DNA of 64,000 nt from Abelmoschus esculentus (GCA_035048815.1 JAUCBN010000035.1:11296501-11360500), one strand, 5' to 3'. Positions 20,950 to 32,228 are shown, counted from the stretch's first letter. Translations and numbers: made by a program. The notes: generated from the letters alone by a model not told the origin.

Positions 20950-22483
20950 AATAGAGTCTGATTGTGATTCAGAAGAGCTGCTGGAGATAGCTACCCTCCT
21001 GGTATTCCTGCTGATGCTTTCATTCTTGATCCTTGTCCAGGTGACTGCTGTGTTTTTGTCTGCTGGGGCGGCTGCACTCTACTAGGCGTTTGCTTCTGCA
21101 GTGGGGTTGTAACTTCATCTCCATCATCTTCGTCATCTGTATGCATTACTTCTGTTTCTCCCTCAAACTCGGCAGTTGGCATCCTCTCATTTGTATGTGA
21201 CGAGCTTTCATAGACATACTCATCGATCTGCCTTGAGAGACTGCCTTCAGAAAAACTGTCGATGGGGATAGGATTTTGTTGTGGAGAGTTGAAGACAGCT
21301 CTCCTCTTTGATGGTCGCCTGCTGCTGGATGATGTGGCGGTTGTACCTGCAGGTCTGGATGGTTCGGCAGCGTGAAACTGTTGTTGTGGCCTAGCAGCAA
21401 AGGATGGTCTAGGCCCTAGAGCAGGTATTGTTTCTGTGTATGGTGCGATAGTGACAAAAATATTGGGAGGAAAATCTGGAAACTGCATCTCATGGGTGGG
21501 GAAGTGCTGAGTTAGCATATTTACAAGGGTGTTGTTGAAATCTCTCTGGTATTCCATATAGCATTGTTGTCTGAGGTCAATGGCTAACATTCTCTGCAAA
21601 ATCTCCTAGTATGTGTCTGCTGCGGTAGGGGCTTGGGCATTGTTAGGTACTTTTGTTGAATACTGCCCTCCGACAGGGAAGTCAGTCGTGAATTGTTGTG
21701 GTGTTTCCTGCACTGGGTCTGCTTGGGTGATTTGTACCACTCTGTGGCAGAATTCTTTCGTCCAACCTTGCTTTTGTGATGTGTATTCGTCGGTTGCTTC
21801 TATCGGGACACCTGCAGCAATGCATAAAGCAAAGATTAAACTAGGGAAATATACTGGACCCTGTTCTTTCTTACCGCAGTCATATATCTCTTGAAGAATT
21901 ATCTCTCCAACATTGATCGTTCTTTTGTTGATGATGGAATGAATGAGCAACAATCTTTTTCTATCAACTGTGCTATTATGAGAAGTCGGTATGAGGCGTC
22001 GTTTGACAAACGTGCACCATAGCTTTGCTGCGGTTTTAAGGCTGAGCCTTGTTACACAACCTCTATGGGCACCGGTTTCCCATGGAGTGTTGTCATAGCA
22101 GAGGTCGTCCTTGATAGCCTCATATTCTTCGATATTTGCTGCAAATTCACCATGCCCATCGCGTATGGGGATCACGCTGTAGTAATTGTTGATTGCCTCG
22201 GCATCGAGTTTCACTTGCTTGCCTCAGCAGTAGACGAATAACGTATCCTTGTGCGGGCAGTGCGCGTAGAATTCTCTCACAATTGTTGCATTCATTATGG
22301 GATGTTGGAGGCAGAATTTTGCCCAATCCTGGTCTTCGATTCTGTCGAACAAGAATTGGTCGATGCCGTAGTTTTCATTGGTGGTGTGCTAGAATCCTTG
22401 TTCCTCCCATAATTATCGTTCAACAAAAGATCTTGAAAGTGTTCTGCTACGTTGCCGCTGGCAAATCGTCTGTATGCTGCCAT
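20950..22483 (-). pseudogene. B1 second ORF, putative plant transposon protein family
   Basis: It starts MAAYRRFASGNVAEHFQ at 22483 and ends near 20950 after a Ser-rich tail. About 500 codons, broken by a frameshift around 22300-22380, a TGA about four codons before 21606-22214 opens (B4 has an Arg codon there), a TAG at 21603-21605 and a late frameshift near 20990. Recognisable blocks are LDAEAINNYYSV, DDLCYDNTPWE, AAKLWCTFVKRRLIPTSHN, VDRKRLLLIHSIINKRTINV and FPSLIFALCIAAGVP. By memory these belong to the family annotated as putative plant transposon protein (Pfam Transposase_32), whose biochemical role is unknown. The C-terminal 200 residues are rich in Gln, Pro and Ser with an acidic stretch. 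It sits where Athila elements carry an env-like gene. Confidence 0.72.
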
Positions 22484-22636
22484 GGATATTCATGGGATAT
22501 TCTTGAAGATAAATAGAAAGAATGTTGGTAGGAATTCAGAGAGTTCTGAGAAATTCAAGATGTAGTGAGAATAAGATTGTTCAAGAGAGTAAAGATAACA
22601 AGAATGCAAAGTAAATAATGCACAGAGGTAATCTGC

Positions 22637-22643
22637 TTATATA
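22637..22643 (-). promoter_or_regulatory. Internal TATA box upstream of B1 second ORF
   Basis: TATATAA on the minus strand inside the conserved block TTTTTACAGCCTATATAAGC, about 160 bp before the ATG at 22483. B4 has the same block at the same distance. It suggests a separate promoter for the second ORF. Confidence 0.55.
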
Positions 22644-22782
22644 GGCTGTAAAAATATGACTGTTAAAATATTAGCTGTTAGGCATTTACTGCCTGGATGC
22701 ACAGTTACTGCCATAACGGATTTCTCGGCAGATAGCCATTACACTGTTTCTGCCTGTTGGTAATTCTACGGCTCTGACACAG

Positions 22783-22798
22783 TGCTGCCGCGGCAGCA
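22783..22798. repeat. 16-bp perfect palindrome
   Basis: TGCTGCCGCGGCAGCA, in the spacer between the two B1 ORFs. The same site in B3 is CTGCCGCGGCAG at 63901-63912. It belongs to a palindrome type scattered through B and C. Confidence 0.7.
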
Positions 22799-22931
22799 GA
22801 CTTCCTGCTATGGCAAAATTTTCCTGCATTCATCACTTTATTAAAAATTAAAATCACTAAATCCAAAATACTAAAAATAAAAATTGTTGATCATTAAGTA
22901 AAATAATAAAATACCGAAAATAACAAAATAC

Positions 22932-25561
22932 TTAAAAATAGCAAATGCTAAAAATAATACTATATATACTAATTCTAATATAATAAAAGGTGAAGGGAAG
23001 AGATTTGGTTACTTGTGGAGTGCATGTGAATGCATCTCCCATCTTCGCTATCTCTTTCTGGCCCGTGTTTGTCTGCATGAGTTGGCCAGTCCCTTCGGTG
23101 CATTCGGCTTCTCCTTTGGGTTTTATTCTTTTACCGAATAGTCTGCCGAGTGTGCTGCACAGGCAGGATATTTTAGTAACCTTATTAGGCGTATGGAAAG
23201 CCTTACATTCTGCTAGAGCGTCCGAATTTGACAGGTTGTGGAAGACGTTCAACTTGATTTGTTGATCATTTATTCGTATTGTGAGTTTGCCATTCTCCAC
23301 ATCAATGATAGTGCATCCAGTAGAAAGGAGAGGTCGACCCAATATGATCGGTGCATTGTTGTCAGCTTCATAGTCAAGGACAAGAAAGTCGGCAAAGAAG
23401 ATGAACTTGTCAACTTTGACTAGAATATCCTCGATTTTGCCCTCAAGATGTACATAAGACCAATCCGCAAGTTGGAGCAGTACTGTTGTCGGTTTCGCCC
23501 GTCCAATTCTGAGTTTCTGGAAAACTGATTTGGGAATTAAGTTGATGCTTGCTCCCAAGTCGCATAGGGCCTTTCCTTTATAACCATCTCCAATCGCACA
23601 GGGAATTGTGAAGCAGCCAGGATCTTTTAGTTTGGGTGGCATACGATTATGTAGCATTGCTATGCAACCTTTAGTAATTGTCACCGTTTCAAATTCTCCT
23701 AGCCTTTGTCGTTTTGATATTATGTCCTTTAAAAACTTGGCATAATTGGGCATTTGTTCAATCGCCTCAACTAGGGGCAAGTTAATATGGACCTTTTTCA
23801 AGATGTCTAAGAACTTCTGAAATTGGTGATCCTATTTTTGCTTCTTTAACCTCTGTGGAAAAGGAGGAGGTGGTCTAATGTCCTCCAGGTTTCCTTGGAT
23901 ATTGAGTTTTATACTTGGGGTGAATTTTTCTGCAGCTGCCTCGGCAGTAGGTTTTGATATTGCTGGTTCTGTGGCCGTGGTAGTGCTTTCAGCAGGGTCT
24001 TGCTCAACCTTTGAGTCCTCATGTGGTTGCTGTTCTGGTTGGACTCTTTCAGTTGAGGTCCCCTCTTTATTTTTCAGCTGTAGACCACTTCTGGTGGTGA
24101 TTACTTTACATTGCTCGTGACCTAATACCTTAGCAACTTCAGTATTGCTAGGTAAACCTCCAGGTGGTCGAGTATTTTGGCGTTGGGCAAATTGACCAAC
24201 CTGGGTTTCTAGGGATTTTATTGTAGCCTCCTGGTTCTGTAGTCTCATCTCCATTCTGTTCATGAAGTCATCAGTACGCTTCATGAAGTGGGTATTCTCC
24301 ATCATGTAGGCATCAGTCTTCGACGTAAAAGCTGTGAGAGAATCGGCCAGTGCATTCAGAGACTGTTGTTGTACCTGCTACTACGACATGTGCTGCTGAG
24401 TGTTTTGCTGCGGCAAGTTATGGTTCTGATGCTGAAATCCAGGGGCTTGAATAGTTGGATTCAAGGCGTTGTTAGGGTTACACCAAGAGAAGTTCGGATG
24501 CCTTTTCCAAGATAGGTTATAATTGTTGGACATCATTGGATTATTTTTGTTATAATTTCCAACATATAGGCCGGTCTCCTCATCTGGCATATAATCTGAT
24601 GAGTTGATTGCCTCAACCTCATGTATGCTTCTTTGGTTCTGCATATTCTGAACCATCTTGTTCAGCGAAGCCAATTGTGCTGCCACCGAACTTGATGTGT
24701 CTAATTCATGGGCTGTGGCATGACGTCTCATTCCTCCTCGCCTCGATGTGGGAAATTGGAAATTGTTCCTTGCGAGTTTTCTTAGAATTTCAATGGCTTC
24801 CGTGGGTGCTCTATCTAAAAGTGTCCCATTTGCGAAGGCGTCTAGCATCATCCTTGTGGAAGCATTGGTAGCATTGTAGAACATGGAAACTTGCGTCCAC
24901 AAGGGAAAACCATGTAAGGGGCATTTGTTTAATAGTTCTCTGTAATGTTCCCATGCCTCGTACATCGGTTCATCTTCATCTTGCCGGAATAATGTAATTT
25001 TATTATGAATGCGGTCATAAAGATTTGTTGGATTGAACCTCGTAATGAATTCTCGGCAAAGTTCTTCCCAAGATCCGATTGATCCTGCTGGGATTCCATT
25101 CAACCAAGTCTTCTCCCTATCCCTCAGTGAATAGGGGAACAATTTTAAGCGCAAAATATCCTCATGGACTCCTTAAATTTTAAAAGATTTGCACACTTCC
25201 ATGAAGGATTTAAGATGCTGCCTTGCATCTTCGGTAGTAGACCCACCAAACTGTCCAATTGTGTTCAACATATTGAACATTAATGGTTTAAGCTCAAAGT
25301 GAGTTGCGTCGATCTTCGGGTAACTACGCTAGGGTTAAGTCCGTTCAGATCCTCCACTAGATAATCTCTGACAGTTGGCTGCCTCGGTAATGGATGCGGC
25401 ATAGGCTGCTGTTGTATTGCTGGCGGCAGGACATTATGATCAACAGGTCCTCTAACTGGATTGTCCATAGTTTGGAACAGATTTCATCTTAGATTATGTC
25501 TTGTACGTTCAATCTCTGGATCCAACTCGTACAATGGTCCACTCGGATTTGCCCTGGTCAT
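22932..25561 (-). pseudogene. gag: B1 gag-protease ORF
   Basis: It starts MTRANPSGPLY at 25561. Order: Pro/Gln-rich N-terminus; PTVRDYLVEDLNGLNP; capsid core (LKLFPYSLRDREKTWLNG, FITRFNP, YEAWEHYRELLNKCP, FYNATNASTRMMLD) in 24381-25154; NYNLSWKRHPNFSW and a block like QNQEATIKSLETQVGQFAQ typical of Athila gag; an acidic/Thr-rich linker; then HINLPLVEAIEQMPNYAKFL and a retropepsin-like domain with CDLGASINLIPKSVF and APIILGRPLLSTG in 22932-23801. The usual protease DT/SG is DLGA, as in Athila elements. Stops and frameshifts lie near 25490, 25320, 25155, 24380 and 23830. The normal stop after FTCTPQVT is mutated, so the frame runs on to 22932. No zinc knuckle and no RT follow. Confidence 0.82.
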
Positions 25562-25675
25562 AAACTAAATAAATAAAAATTAATAAAAACAAAAACAAAA
25601 TAAAACTAAAGTTAATGTTAGATAACTAATAATTAAAGAGCAAGAAAATTAAAGAAAACAAAATTCAGTTGTCAA

Positions 25676-25692
25676 TCCCCGGCAACGGCACA
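25676..25692 (-). other. B1 primer binding site (tRNA-Asp type)
   Basis: On the minus strand TGTGCCGTTGCCGGGGA, one difference from the tRNA-Asp complement, seven bases inside the 5' LTR. Confidence 0.8.
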
Positions 25693-25699
25693 AAAAACT

Positions 25700-27126
25700 T
25701 GATGCGTGTAATAAGAGCGCAATTAAGTGCAAGTGTACACGTCGTCAAGTAATAAAGTGATAAGCATTTATCGAGTATCGTCTCTACAGGGATTGATATA
25801 CTTAATATGTTACATTTTTTCTTCTCACTCTGCAATAAAATAAAAGACACAAATTATTGGGGTTGAATTATAACTAAGGAAACTAATTAAAACAATAAAG
25901 ATAAATGATCAAGAAATCAAGGATGGAAAAGTGGGGCAGGATCCAGTTGTGTCGTATTATGGATTCAATTGACTTGTTTATGTCCAATACAATTATATAA
26001 CACTGCTTCGACAGTACTGCAGATACTGCCTCGACAACGTTGGTGCACTTCTGCCGCGACAATCTCTTGCTCTTGGAAAGAGGTATCAAAGTTCAGCAAA
26101 GTGTCAGTAAGTGACTCCACTTATCTCTAAGTCAAAGTGCTATTGATGACCAGTCCTTCACGATACCTCTCGGCGTAAATCAAAGATAACCACCAACCAA
26201 TCCAACACTTCTTTTAGCTGTTGAAACTCTTAACCCATCTCTTAGTGCCTCCACAAGAGTACAGGCCGAGTTAGTATCTACAACACCGTACTTACCCCTT
26301 TCATGAATCTACATCTCTCGATGCTAGATAAATAGATTACTTATAATCTTCCCTCTCGGGCTTGAATACAAGAACAAAGAATGACAATAGGATAAGCAAA
26401 CTTTGATTTTATTATTGCATTGAAACAAGAAACACAGTACAATATCCTCTCACAAATACTCGACAACCTTTACCTAAACCCTAGGGAATGATGGAGGAAT
26501 TTAGGATTTTCTATGAACACTTGATTTCAAGATATCTTCCTCTCTACATAGGCTATGGTTTATATAGGCTTGGCCTAGAACAATCCTATTCAAAGTAGGA
26601 ATACAACTTGGAGTGAAACACAAGTTAAGTACATAAATAAAAGATCTTTATTTTATTTCCTAGTTTATTCCTATTAGGATTCTTTTCCCACGTGGCCTTT
26701 GACATTGTCTTTTCGGGTGTTTCCCAGCTCCGATTTCTATTCCGCTTGTCTTAAAATGTTCACCTTATTTTTCTCTTCAAATCGCCTACCATATTGACAT
26801 TTGCCTTTCAGGTGCTGTCGGGGCCGCAGGTGCTGCCAAGGCATTAAAGTGCTGCCGAGGCGGGTGCTTATCTACATTTCAGTTTCAGCTTCCAGCATCT
26901 ATCTTCTTATTTGGCAATTCCTATTATGCAGTTTCCTGTCTAAGAAAGAAAACTATCAAATGCATTTGTTTTATGCCAAATAATAAATTAATTCGTAAAT
27001 TGAGTATTAAGATGCTGAAATATGGAAATAAGCAGAATTATCCAATATTGCCATTAAATTTGTCCTTTACTAGTAATAATCGAGTAGGAGAATTGTATGA
27101 AAAATAAGACTTTTGATCACTTATCA
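25700..27126 (-). mobile_element. B1 5' LTR, mosaic of C and B types
   Basis: 1,427 bp. In plus coordinates 25815-25980 and 26440-27126 follow the C LTRs (for example GACTTGTTTATGTCC, and the U3 with TTTTTCATAC and TTAATGGCAATA), while 25985-26440 follows the B LTRs (GGCCGAGTTAGTATCTACAA block). The outer end is TGATAAGTGATC on the minus strand, the C-type start, not the B-type TGATGAGTGCC of the partner LTR. TATATAAA (minus strand) is at 26566-26559. Confidence 0.82.
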
Positions 27127-27427
27127 GATATGCATTTTATTGCACCCCGGCAGTAACCTAAATTTCTATCTCTCTGTCCCTATTCACTTTCATGCTTTAG
27201 GAATCAATTTTTAGGGTTCAGTTTAGGCACTAGACTTTAAACTTTTTGCAATTTAGATTTATTGTCTTTATTAATATTCTTTGTAGTTATTTAGGAAGGA
27301 AACCAAAGAAGAAGAAGTCATGGAACACATAAAACGACCCTAAAATCAAGCTCACTGTCCCACCTAAGAAACGAGCAAGGTGGCTTGCCGCCCAAATACA
27401 AGTGACGGCGGGTTTGCGTCTCTAGAA
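27127..27427 (+). mobile_element. gag: C unit 3 internal region, right part
   Basis: It begins with the right GATAT duplication and continues the C internal sequence: end of the gag remnant (TAA 27159-27161), then the same non-coding DNA as 15349-15610. It stops at TCTAGAA, where A1 begins. The expected continuation (CTTCATCTCCCCG) is not found after A1. Confidence 0.8.
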
Positions 27428-29248
27428 TGTAACATCCCGTTTTTGGGGTTATTAGTTAGGCTTAGTTAGGTGAATTCGATTCGGGACGAATCGGATTCTC
27501 CGGTTCATTAATTCCGGGAAAAATAAAATAAAGATATTTTTAATTAAGAAAAATAATAATTTGGAAGGTGGTTTGAAATATTAAAAATATGTTTCAAATT
27601 AAAAGAAAATAATTTGGATTTTTAATAATGATTTTTAATTATGCTTAATTATGCATAATGACCAATTTGTAATTTTTGGAAATTTGAGGGACTTAATTTG
27701 TAATTTTCGGCCATAAAGATGTTTTAGTGACTAAATTGAAAAGCAAGCTAAACTTAGAATCCTTAGAGGGCCATAAAACCATTTTTAATTTTAATGATGA
27801 TTTATTCACCAAAATAAATATTTTAATTACTTTAATTTGGTTTCTTAATCATTTTCTCCTAAAACTACTTTTTCTCTAATTTTCTCTCATCTTTTTCTCT
27901 CATTTTCTCTCCACTTTCTCATCATCTTTTCTTCTCAATTCCTTGCTGATTTTTGCATCTTTTTCTACAAAGAATACATCCTTTGCATCATCCTTCCATC
28001 CTTTACAAAACCTATGCATTGATTTCATCAAATCTTCATCAAATTGCAAGGAATCAAGAAGGGGAAAATCTCTTAATTTTGGTGAATAGATCTTGAAGGT
28101 AATTTTCTGGATTTTTATTATTTTCTAAGGTTCTTTATTGAAATTCCCAAGTATTAGCTTGTTCATCTTTGAATAAACACTTGATTCAATATTTTTAATG
28201 CTAGATCTAATGTTTTTGTTATGTTTTTATGAGATCTTTATGGATCTTGTTTAATGCTGGAAATTGTATGATTTCAATCATGTTTTTATGATGATTTAAT
28301 GGTTAATTGAGTCTTGATTTGAGATCACATTAATTAAAACCCGGAATAATGTAATCGGTGTAGATTTAAGGTGTTTTTCGGTTGTTTTATGGGCTGTTTT
28401 AGATGCTTAGATGTTTCTGGAGATATAAGGATGGTTTGGATTTGTTTTTGGGTCATAATTGAGGTGGATTAGATGTTAGATTCGTTAGGTTTTGGGCTGA
28501 TGTTGTTCGGATGCGTTTCGGCTTAGTTTTCGGTCTTTTCGGCTAAGTTTTTGGTAGTTTAATGGTGATCGGATATGGCTGTTGGTTTGAGCATGTTATG
28601 ATGTGAGAATGCTCTGTTTTTAATTTTGTAGAAGAGGTACAAGAAGAAGCTTGATTCCTGGTGCGTTTGGTGCGATCATCGGAAAGCGGTGAAAGCTTGT
28701 TTCGCTTGTTGGTGAGTGGTTTTCGGATTAAAAGCGAATCATGTTTGGTACGTTCTGTTTTTGGGGGCTATGGAAGTGTGTGAAAACCTTCCATGGTTCA
28801 AGAGTAAGTAAAGTATTTGTTTAAATGAACCGATATGAGTTTCGGCTAAGTAAAGTATTTGTTTAAATGAACCGATATGAGTTTCGGCTATTTTCGGTAA
28901 AGCTATTTCATTGATAGTGCATGAGATTTATGGAAATGCATGAGCATGATTTGAAATGATGCATACATGAGAATTACTTGCTGAAATGCATAGCTTATTT
29001 AGCATCCATGATTATGGAAAATTATGAGAAATGATTTGAGATACAATTTGGTTATTTGCCTACTATATGATGGTGCCTTTGGGCATGGCTTTGGTTCATT
29101 TGTTGAACATTTTATGCATGCATTGTGAGCAGCAAGTTATCATGTACATTTGATTTTGATATTGACTTAGTGACACTACCTTTAGTTACGAATACGAATG
29201 ACATGTTATTAGGATTGAGTGCACTATAAAATAAAGAGAATATTGAAT

Positions 29249-29500
29249 TTGCCTACACGCGTAACAAGGGGACTTTGTGTCTAAACGAGCATGGTAGAGC
29301 CGCCTACACGTAAACAAGGGTGACTTTGTGTCCAACCGTGCGTGGTAGAGCTTGCCTATATTTAAACAAGGGTGACTTTGTGTCCAACCGTGCATATAGT
29401 TGACCCATACGTAGACAAGGGCGACTTTGTGTCCAACCGTGCGTAGTGGGGGATAACATGTATACAAGGGGGACTAAGTTTCCGACCGATGCATGTTGAA
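29249..29500. repeat. Five-unit tandem array in A1 5' LTR
   Basis: Units of about 50-55 bp with the common core AACAAGGGTGACTTTGTGTC followed by CAACCGTGC. S1 and A3 have only two such units plus a 22-bp repeat that is lost here. Overlapping minus-strand ORFs at 29186-29534 are translations of this array. Confidence 0.8.
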
Positions 29501-30215
29501 ATGGATCCGTGTATTCGGTGAACTCATGGTTCACACTAGGTGATCACTAGAAAGCCAATATACATACTTGAAATTGAGAAGAGGTTTGAGCATCATTCAT
29601 CATTTGTTTTGATATGGTTATGTGAACTCAAGGATGCATATGTTTCAATGAACTTTGGCATGGAATTTTAGCAAGCAAGATTTAATTATGAAATGCAAAT
29701 TATGTTTTCTCCATGGTTTTAAATAGATGCATTGATGATTATTTGTGGAGCTACCTCACTAAGCAAGATTGCTTAAGCTCTCTTTTCATCCTTGCAGAAA
29801 AATAAAGGCATTCAGAGCTTTGATTGAGGCAAGGAATCCAAGGGGAAGATCACTTGAAATTTAGTATGTTTTGGCAAATAAATTGGGCAAGGCAATGTGT
29901 AACCCAAACCATGTGTAGTGTGTGTAATTAGGCTTTGGTTTATGTTGTAATAGGACCATTATTGTTGGATGTTAATGGTTGAACTTTGGAACTACTTGAA
30001 TGGTTGAAGCATGTTCTAGCATGTATTTGTTGGATTGAAATGTTGTACATCACTTTTCCTAGGGAGCATGCCTATAGCTTGTATGATGTCCATGACGTTG
30101 TTGATTATGTGCCATATGAAGTTAATCATGTTTAGGATTGATGCATCTAGAGGTTCTAATTAATGATTGAATTTTGAGCATTTGGTTTGTACTTGGTGAA
30201 ATGAAATAAATGGTT

Positions 30216-30425
30216 CCAGACCCAAAGTTTCGAAACCTTTGATTGAAGGTTCCGAAACCTTTGTTAAATAGTTTCGAAACCTTCACAAGGTTTTGGAACC
30301 TTTCGGGCAGTTTCAGTTCTGGGAAGCTACTGGACGCGATAAGTTTCGAAACTTTCAAGGAAAGTTTCGAAACCTTTTTCAAAAAGTTTCGGAACCTCTT
30401 GGAAGGTTTCGAAACCTTTGAACAC
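30216..30425. repeat. TTTCGAAA palindrome cluster in A1 5' LTR
   Basis: About ten copies of (A)GGTTTCGAAACC-like palindromes, the same cluster as in S1 in opposite orientation. A 90-codon ORF here (30243-30515) with repeated FETF is a by-product. Confidence 0.8.
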
Positions 30426-30998
30426 CTAGAATTGAAAGTTGCTAGAAGTTATATTTTGGTCCCGGTTAACTTCCTTTGTTCGATTAAGGTATTTGTAGAC
30501 GTTATTTTGAGCTAAAGTTTTGCATGCATGCTTAAAGTTGGTTTAATTTCAAGTTAGTTAATCTAAATTGTATGAAGTCCTTGTATTTTGGTAGATTTAC
30601 ATTTTGGTCCCTAAATTAGAGAAATATGCAATTAATGGTGTTAAAGTGATCCGTTTGAGTTGTAGTTTGCTATGTGAAACTCTTGTATGCTTAATTGAAC
30701 ATTGATGAAGGGAACTTCTACTTTACTAATTGTATTTTAAAGTTTTACGTTTTAGTCCATATTCCGTGTTAGTGTTTAATCGGATGGTTGTTTTTAAGTA
30801 TTGTGTTATCGGTATTACTTTGCATGAGACCTCGACACGTAGGAATAAGATTAAGCATCTAGGTAAGATAAGAAAAAAAAGTATAACGGTTTTAGGGTTG
30901 TTTATCGAATCGGACCTTCGCGGGTTTGGTTTGATATTCCCCGTGTGACTCGTTTAGTGCCGGTTTCGTCCAGGCCGGGCTAAGGGGGTTATATTTGG

Positions 30999-31016
30999 TG
31001 GTATCAGAGCCAGGTT
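30999..31016 (+). other. A1 primer binding site (initiator Met tRNA)
   Basis: TGGTATCAGAGCCAGGTT, starting 5 bases after the LTR. TGGTATCAGAGC is the usual plant initiator-Met tRNA complement. Confidence 0.88.
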
Positions 31017-31334
31017 GAATAAAAAGTGTGTTGGTTTGTTAAAACACGTATTTGTTTGTCATGTATTGTGTTGAGTATGTATTGGTTGTTATGTGTTGTG
31101 GTTGGTTTGTTAGAATGTTAGAAATGAACATGATGTATTGATGTTGCATGCATATCTATACATTGTGAGTGCATATATAATGATTATGAGTATAAGAGGT
31201 GGTTGGTCACACATTGCCTATGCCACTATGTTTTTAAATGTTCTTCGGTTTCTCTTGGATCTTGCCCGAATGTAAGTTTATTATGTCTTAATGTTTTGTT
31301 TTAAAATTGCATGTTTGAAATTTGTTTCTAGACC
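31017..31334 (+). other. A1 leader
   Basis: Untranslated DNA between primer site and gag, homologous to 55021-55362 in A3. It has no ORF. Confidence 0.7.
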
Positions 31335-32228
31335 ATGCCTCCGAGATGTGAGACCCGAGCTACTGCGAGCTTGTTTCCCGATAGTCAGGCCGAAGGTGAG
31401 GCTAATGTGAGGGAGGAACAACTTCCACCTCCTCCACCTGTTGGATTGCCTCCGGTTCCAGTGGGAGGCCAGTTCGGAGACTTTGCACCGTTCATACAGG
31501 CTATGACGGGTGCGTTTCAGGCAGCTATGGCTGGAGTGCATGTACCGGCTCCCGCACCTACCGTTGTAGTTACCCCAGGGCTACCACTTGAGCATCTGCG
31601 TAGCTTGGGAGGTGTTGAGTTTCGTGGGTCTGACCCGAGTACGGCTGAGGAGTGGCTGGCTAGCACTGAGAGGATTCTAGACCAGATGGATTGTCAGGAT
31701 GCCCGTAGGATGGGTTGTGTAGTCTCTCTGCTTCAGGGGGATGCTTATAGGTGGTGGACTACCACGAGAGCGGGTGTAGCAATTGCTAACCTGACCTGGG
31801 AGTATTTTAGGACCGCCTTTGTGCGGAAGTTTTTGGGACCACAGTATGAGGATGCGAAGAAGAGGGAGTTTATGTCCTTGGTGCAGGGCACTAGGAGTGT
31901 GGCAGACTATGAGGTACAGTTTATCTGGTTGAGTCACTATGCTCCGGAGTTGGTTCCCACGGATGCTAAAAGGTGTGATAGGTTCCGGTATGGTTTGGAT
32001 CCGGAGATCAAGACTTACTTGTTAGCCGCAGAGTATACTGATTTCGATGTGCTCGTTAATCGGGCTAAGGATGTTGAGGAATCTTTGAGGGAGGCTAGGA
32101 AGTCTTCTGCTGTTGGAAAGAGGCCTGCTGAGGCTAGTACCCAAGGTGGTAAGGGTAAGAGGTTTCGGGACAACCGATATAGAGGTGACCGACGCCGAGG
32201 TAACTTTGGACACGGCGGTCGTGCTTAA
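31335..32228 (+). pseudogene. gag: A1 gag
   Basis: ATG 31335 starts MPPRCETRATASLFPDSQAE. The Retrotrans_gag core follows with AEEWLASTERILDQMDCQD, GDAYRWWTTTRAGVA and EFMSLVQGTRSVADYE; about 297 codons up to TAA 32226-32228. The TAA replaces a Gln codon (CAA), since A3 reads GCAQQYSRG there. The same frame then stays open through the zinc-knuckle region (HPGECWWATGACMGCGSKDH) into the protease at 32397. Capsid-forming role by family. Confidence 0.85.

Larger units (their letters stand above)
18678..27126 (-). mobile_element. B1, complete Athila-like element lacking RT and integrase
   Basis: An 8,449-bp element on the minus strand with GATAT on both sides. Read in its own direction it has: 5' LTR (27126-25700), tRNA-Asp primer site (25692-25676), gag-protease ORF (25561-22932), spacer with an internal TATA box, second ORF (22483-about 20950), hairpins, polypurine tract, 3' LTR (20051-18678). 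There is no space for RT, RNase H or integrase and no trace of them. Its two LTRs differ in type: the 3' LTR is B-like throughout, and the 5' LTR is a C/B/C mosaic. It inserted into the third internal part of the C array. Confidence 0.9.
27428..30993 (+). mobile_element. A1 5' LTR (Tekay/Del-type gypsy)
   Basis: A 3,566-bp LTR from TGTAACATCCC to GGGGGTTATA (normally TTACA). It is clearly diverged from the A1 3' LTR start at 33417, so either A1 is old or its two ends come from different copies. The left flank TAGAA should be its duplication, but is not found on the right. It holds a five-unit tandem array at 29249-29500 and a TTTCGAAA cluster at 30216-30425. Confidence 0.88.

Noticed and set aside
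22990..24871. Plus-strand ORFs of 60-91 residues
   Set aside because: They are complementary to the B1 gag-protease ORF and have no independent support.
29249..29500. CRISPR-like array
   Set aside because: The units are contiguous imperfect tandem repeats with no unique spacers, and the DNA is from a plant LTR.
29186..29534. Two overlapping minus-strand ORFs with repeated HARLDTKSP units
   Set aside because: They are readings of the five-unit tandem array in the A1 5' LTR in two frames.
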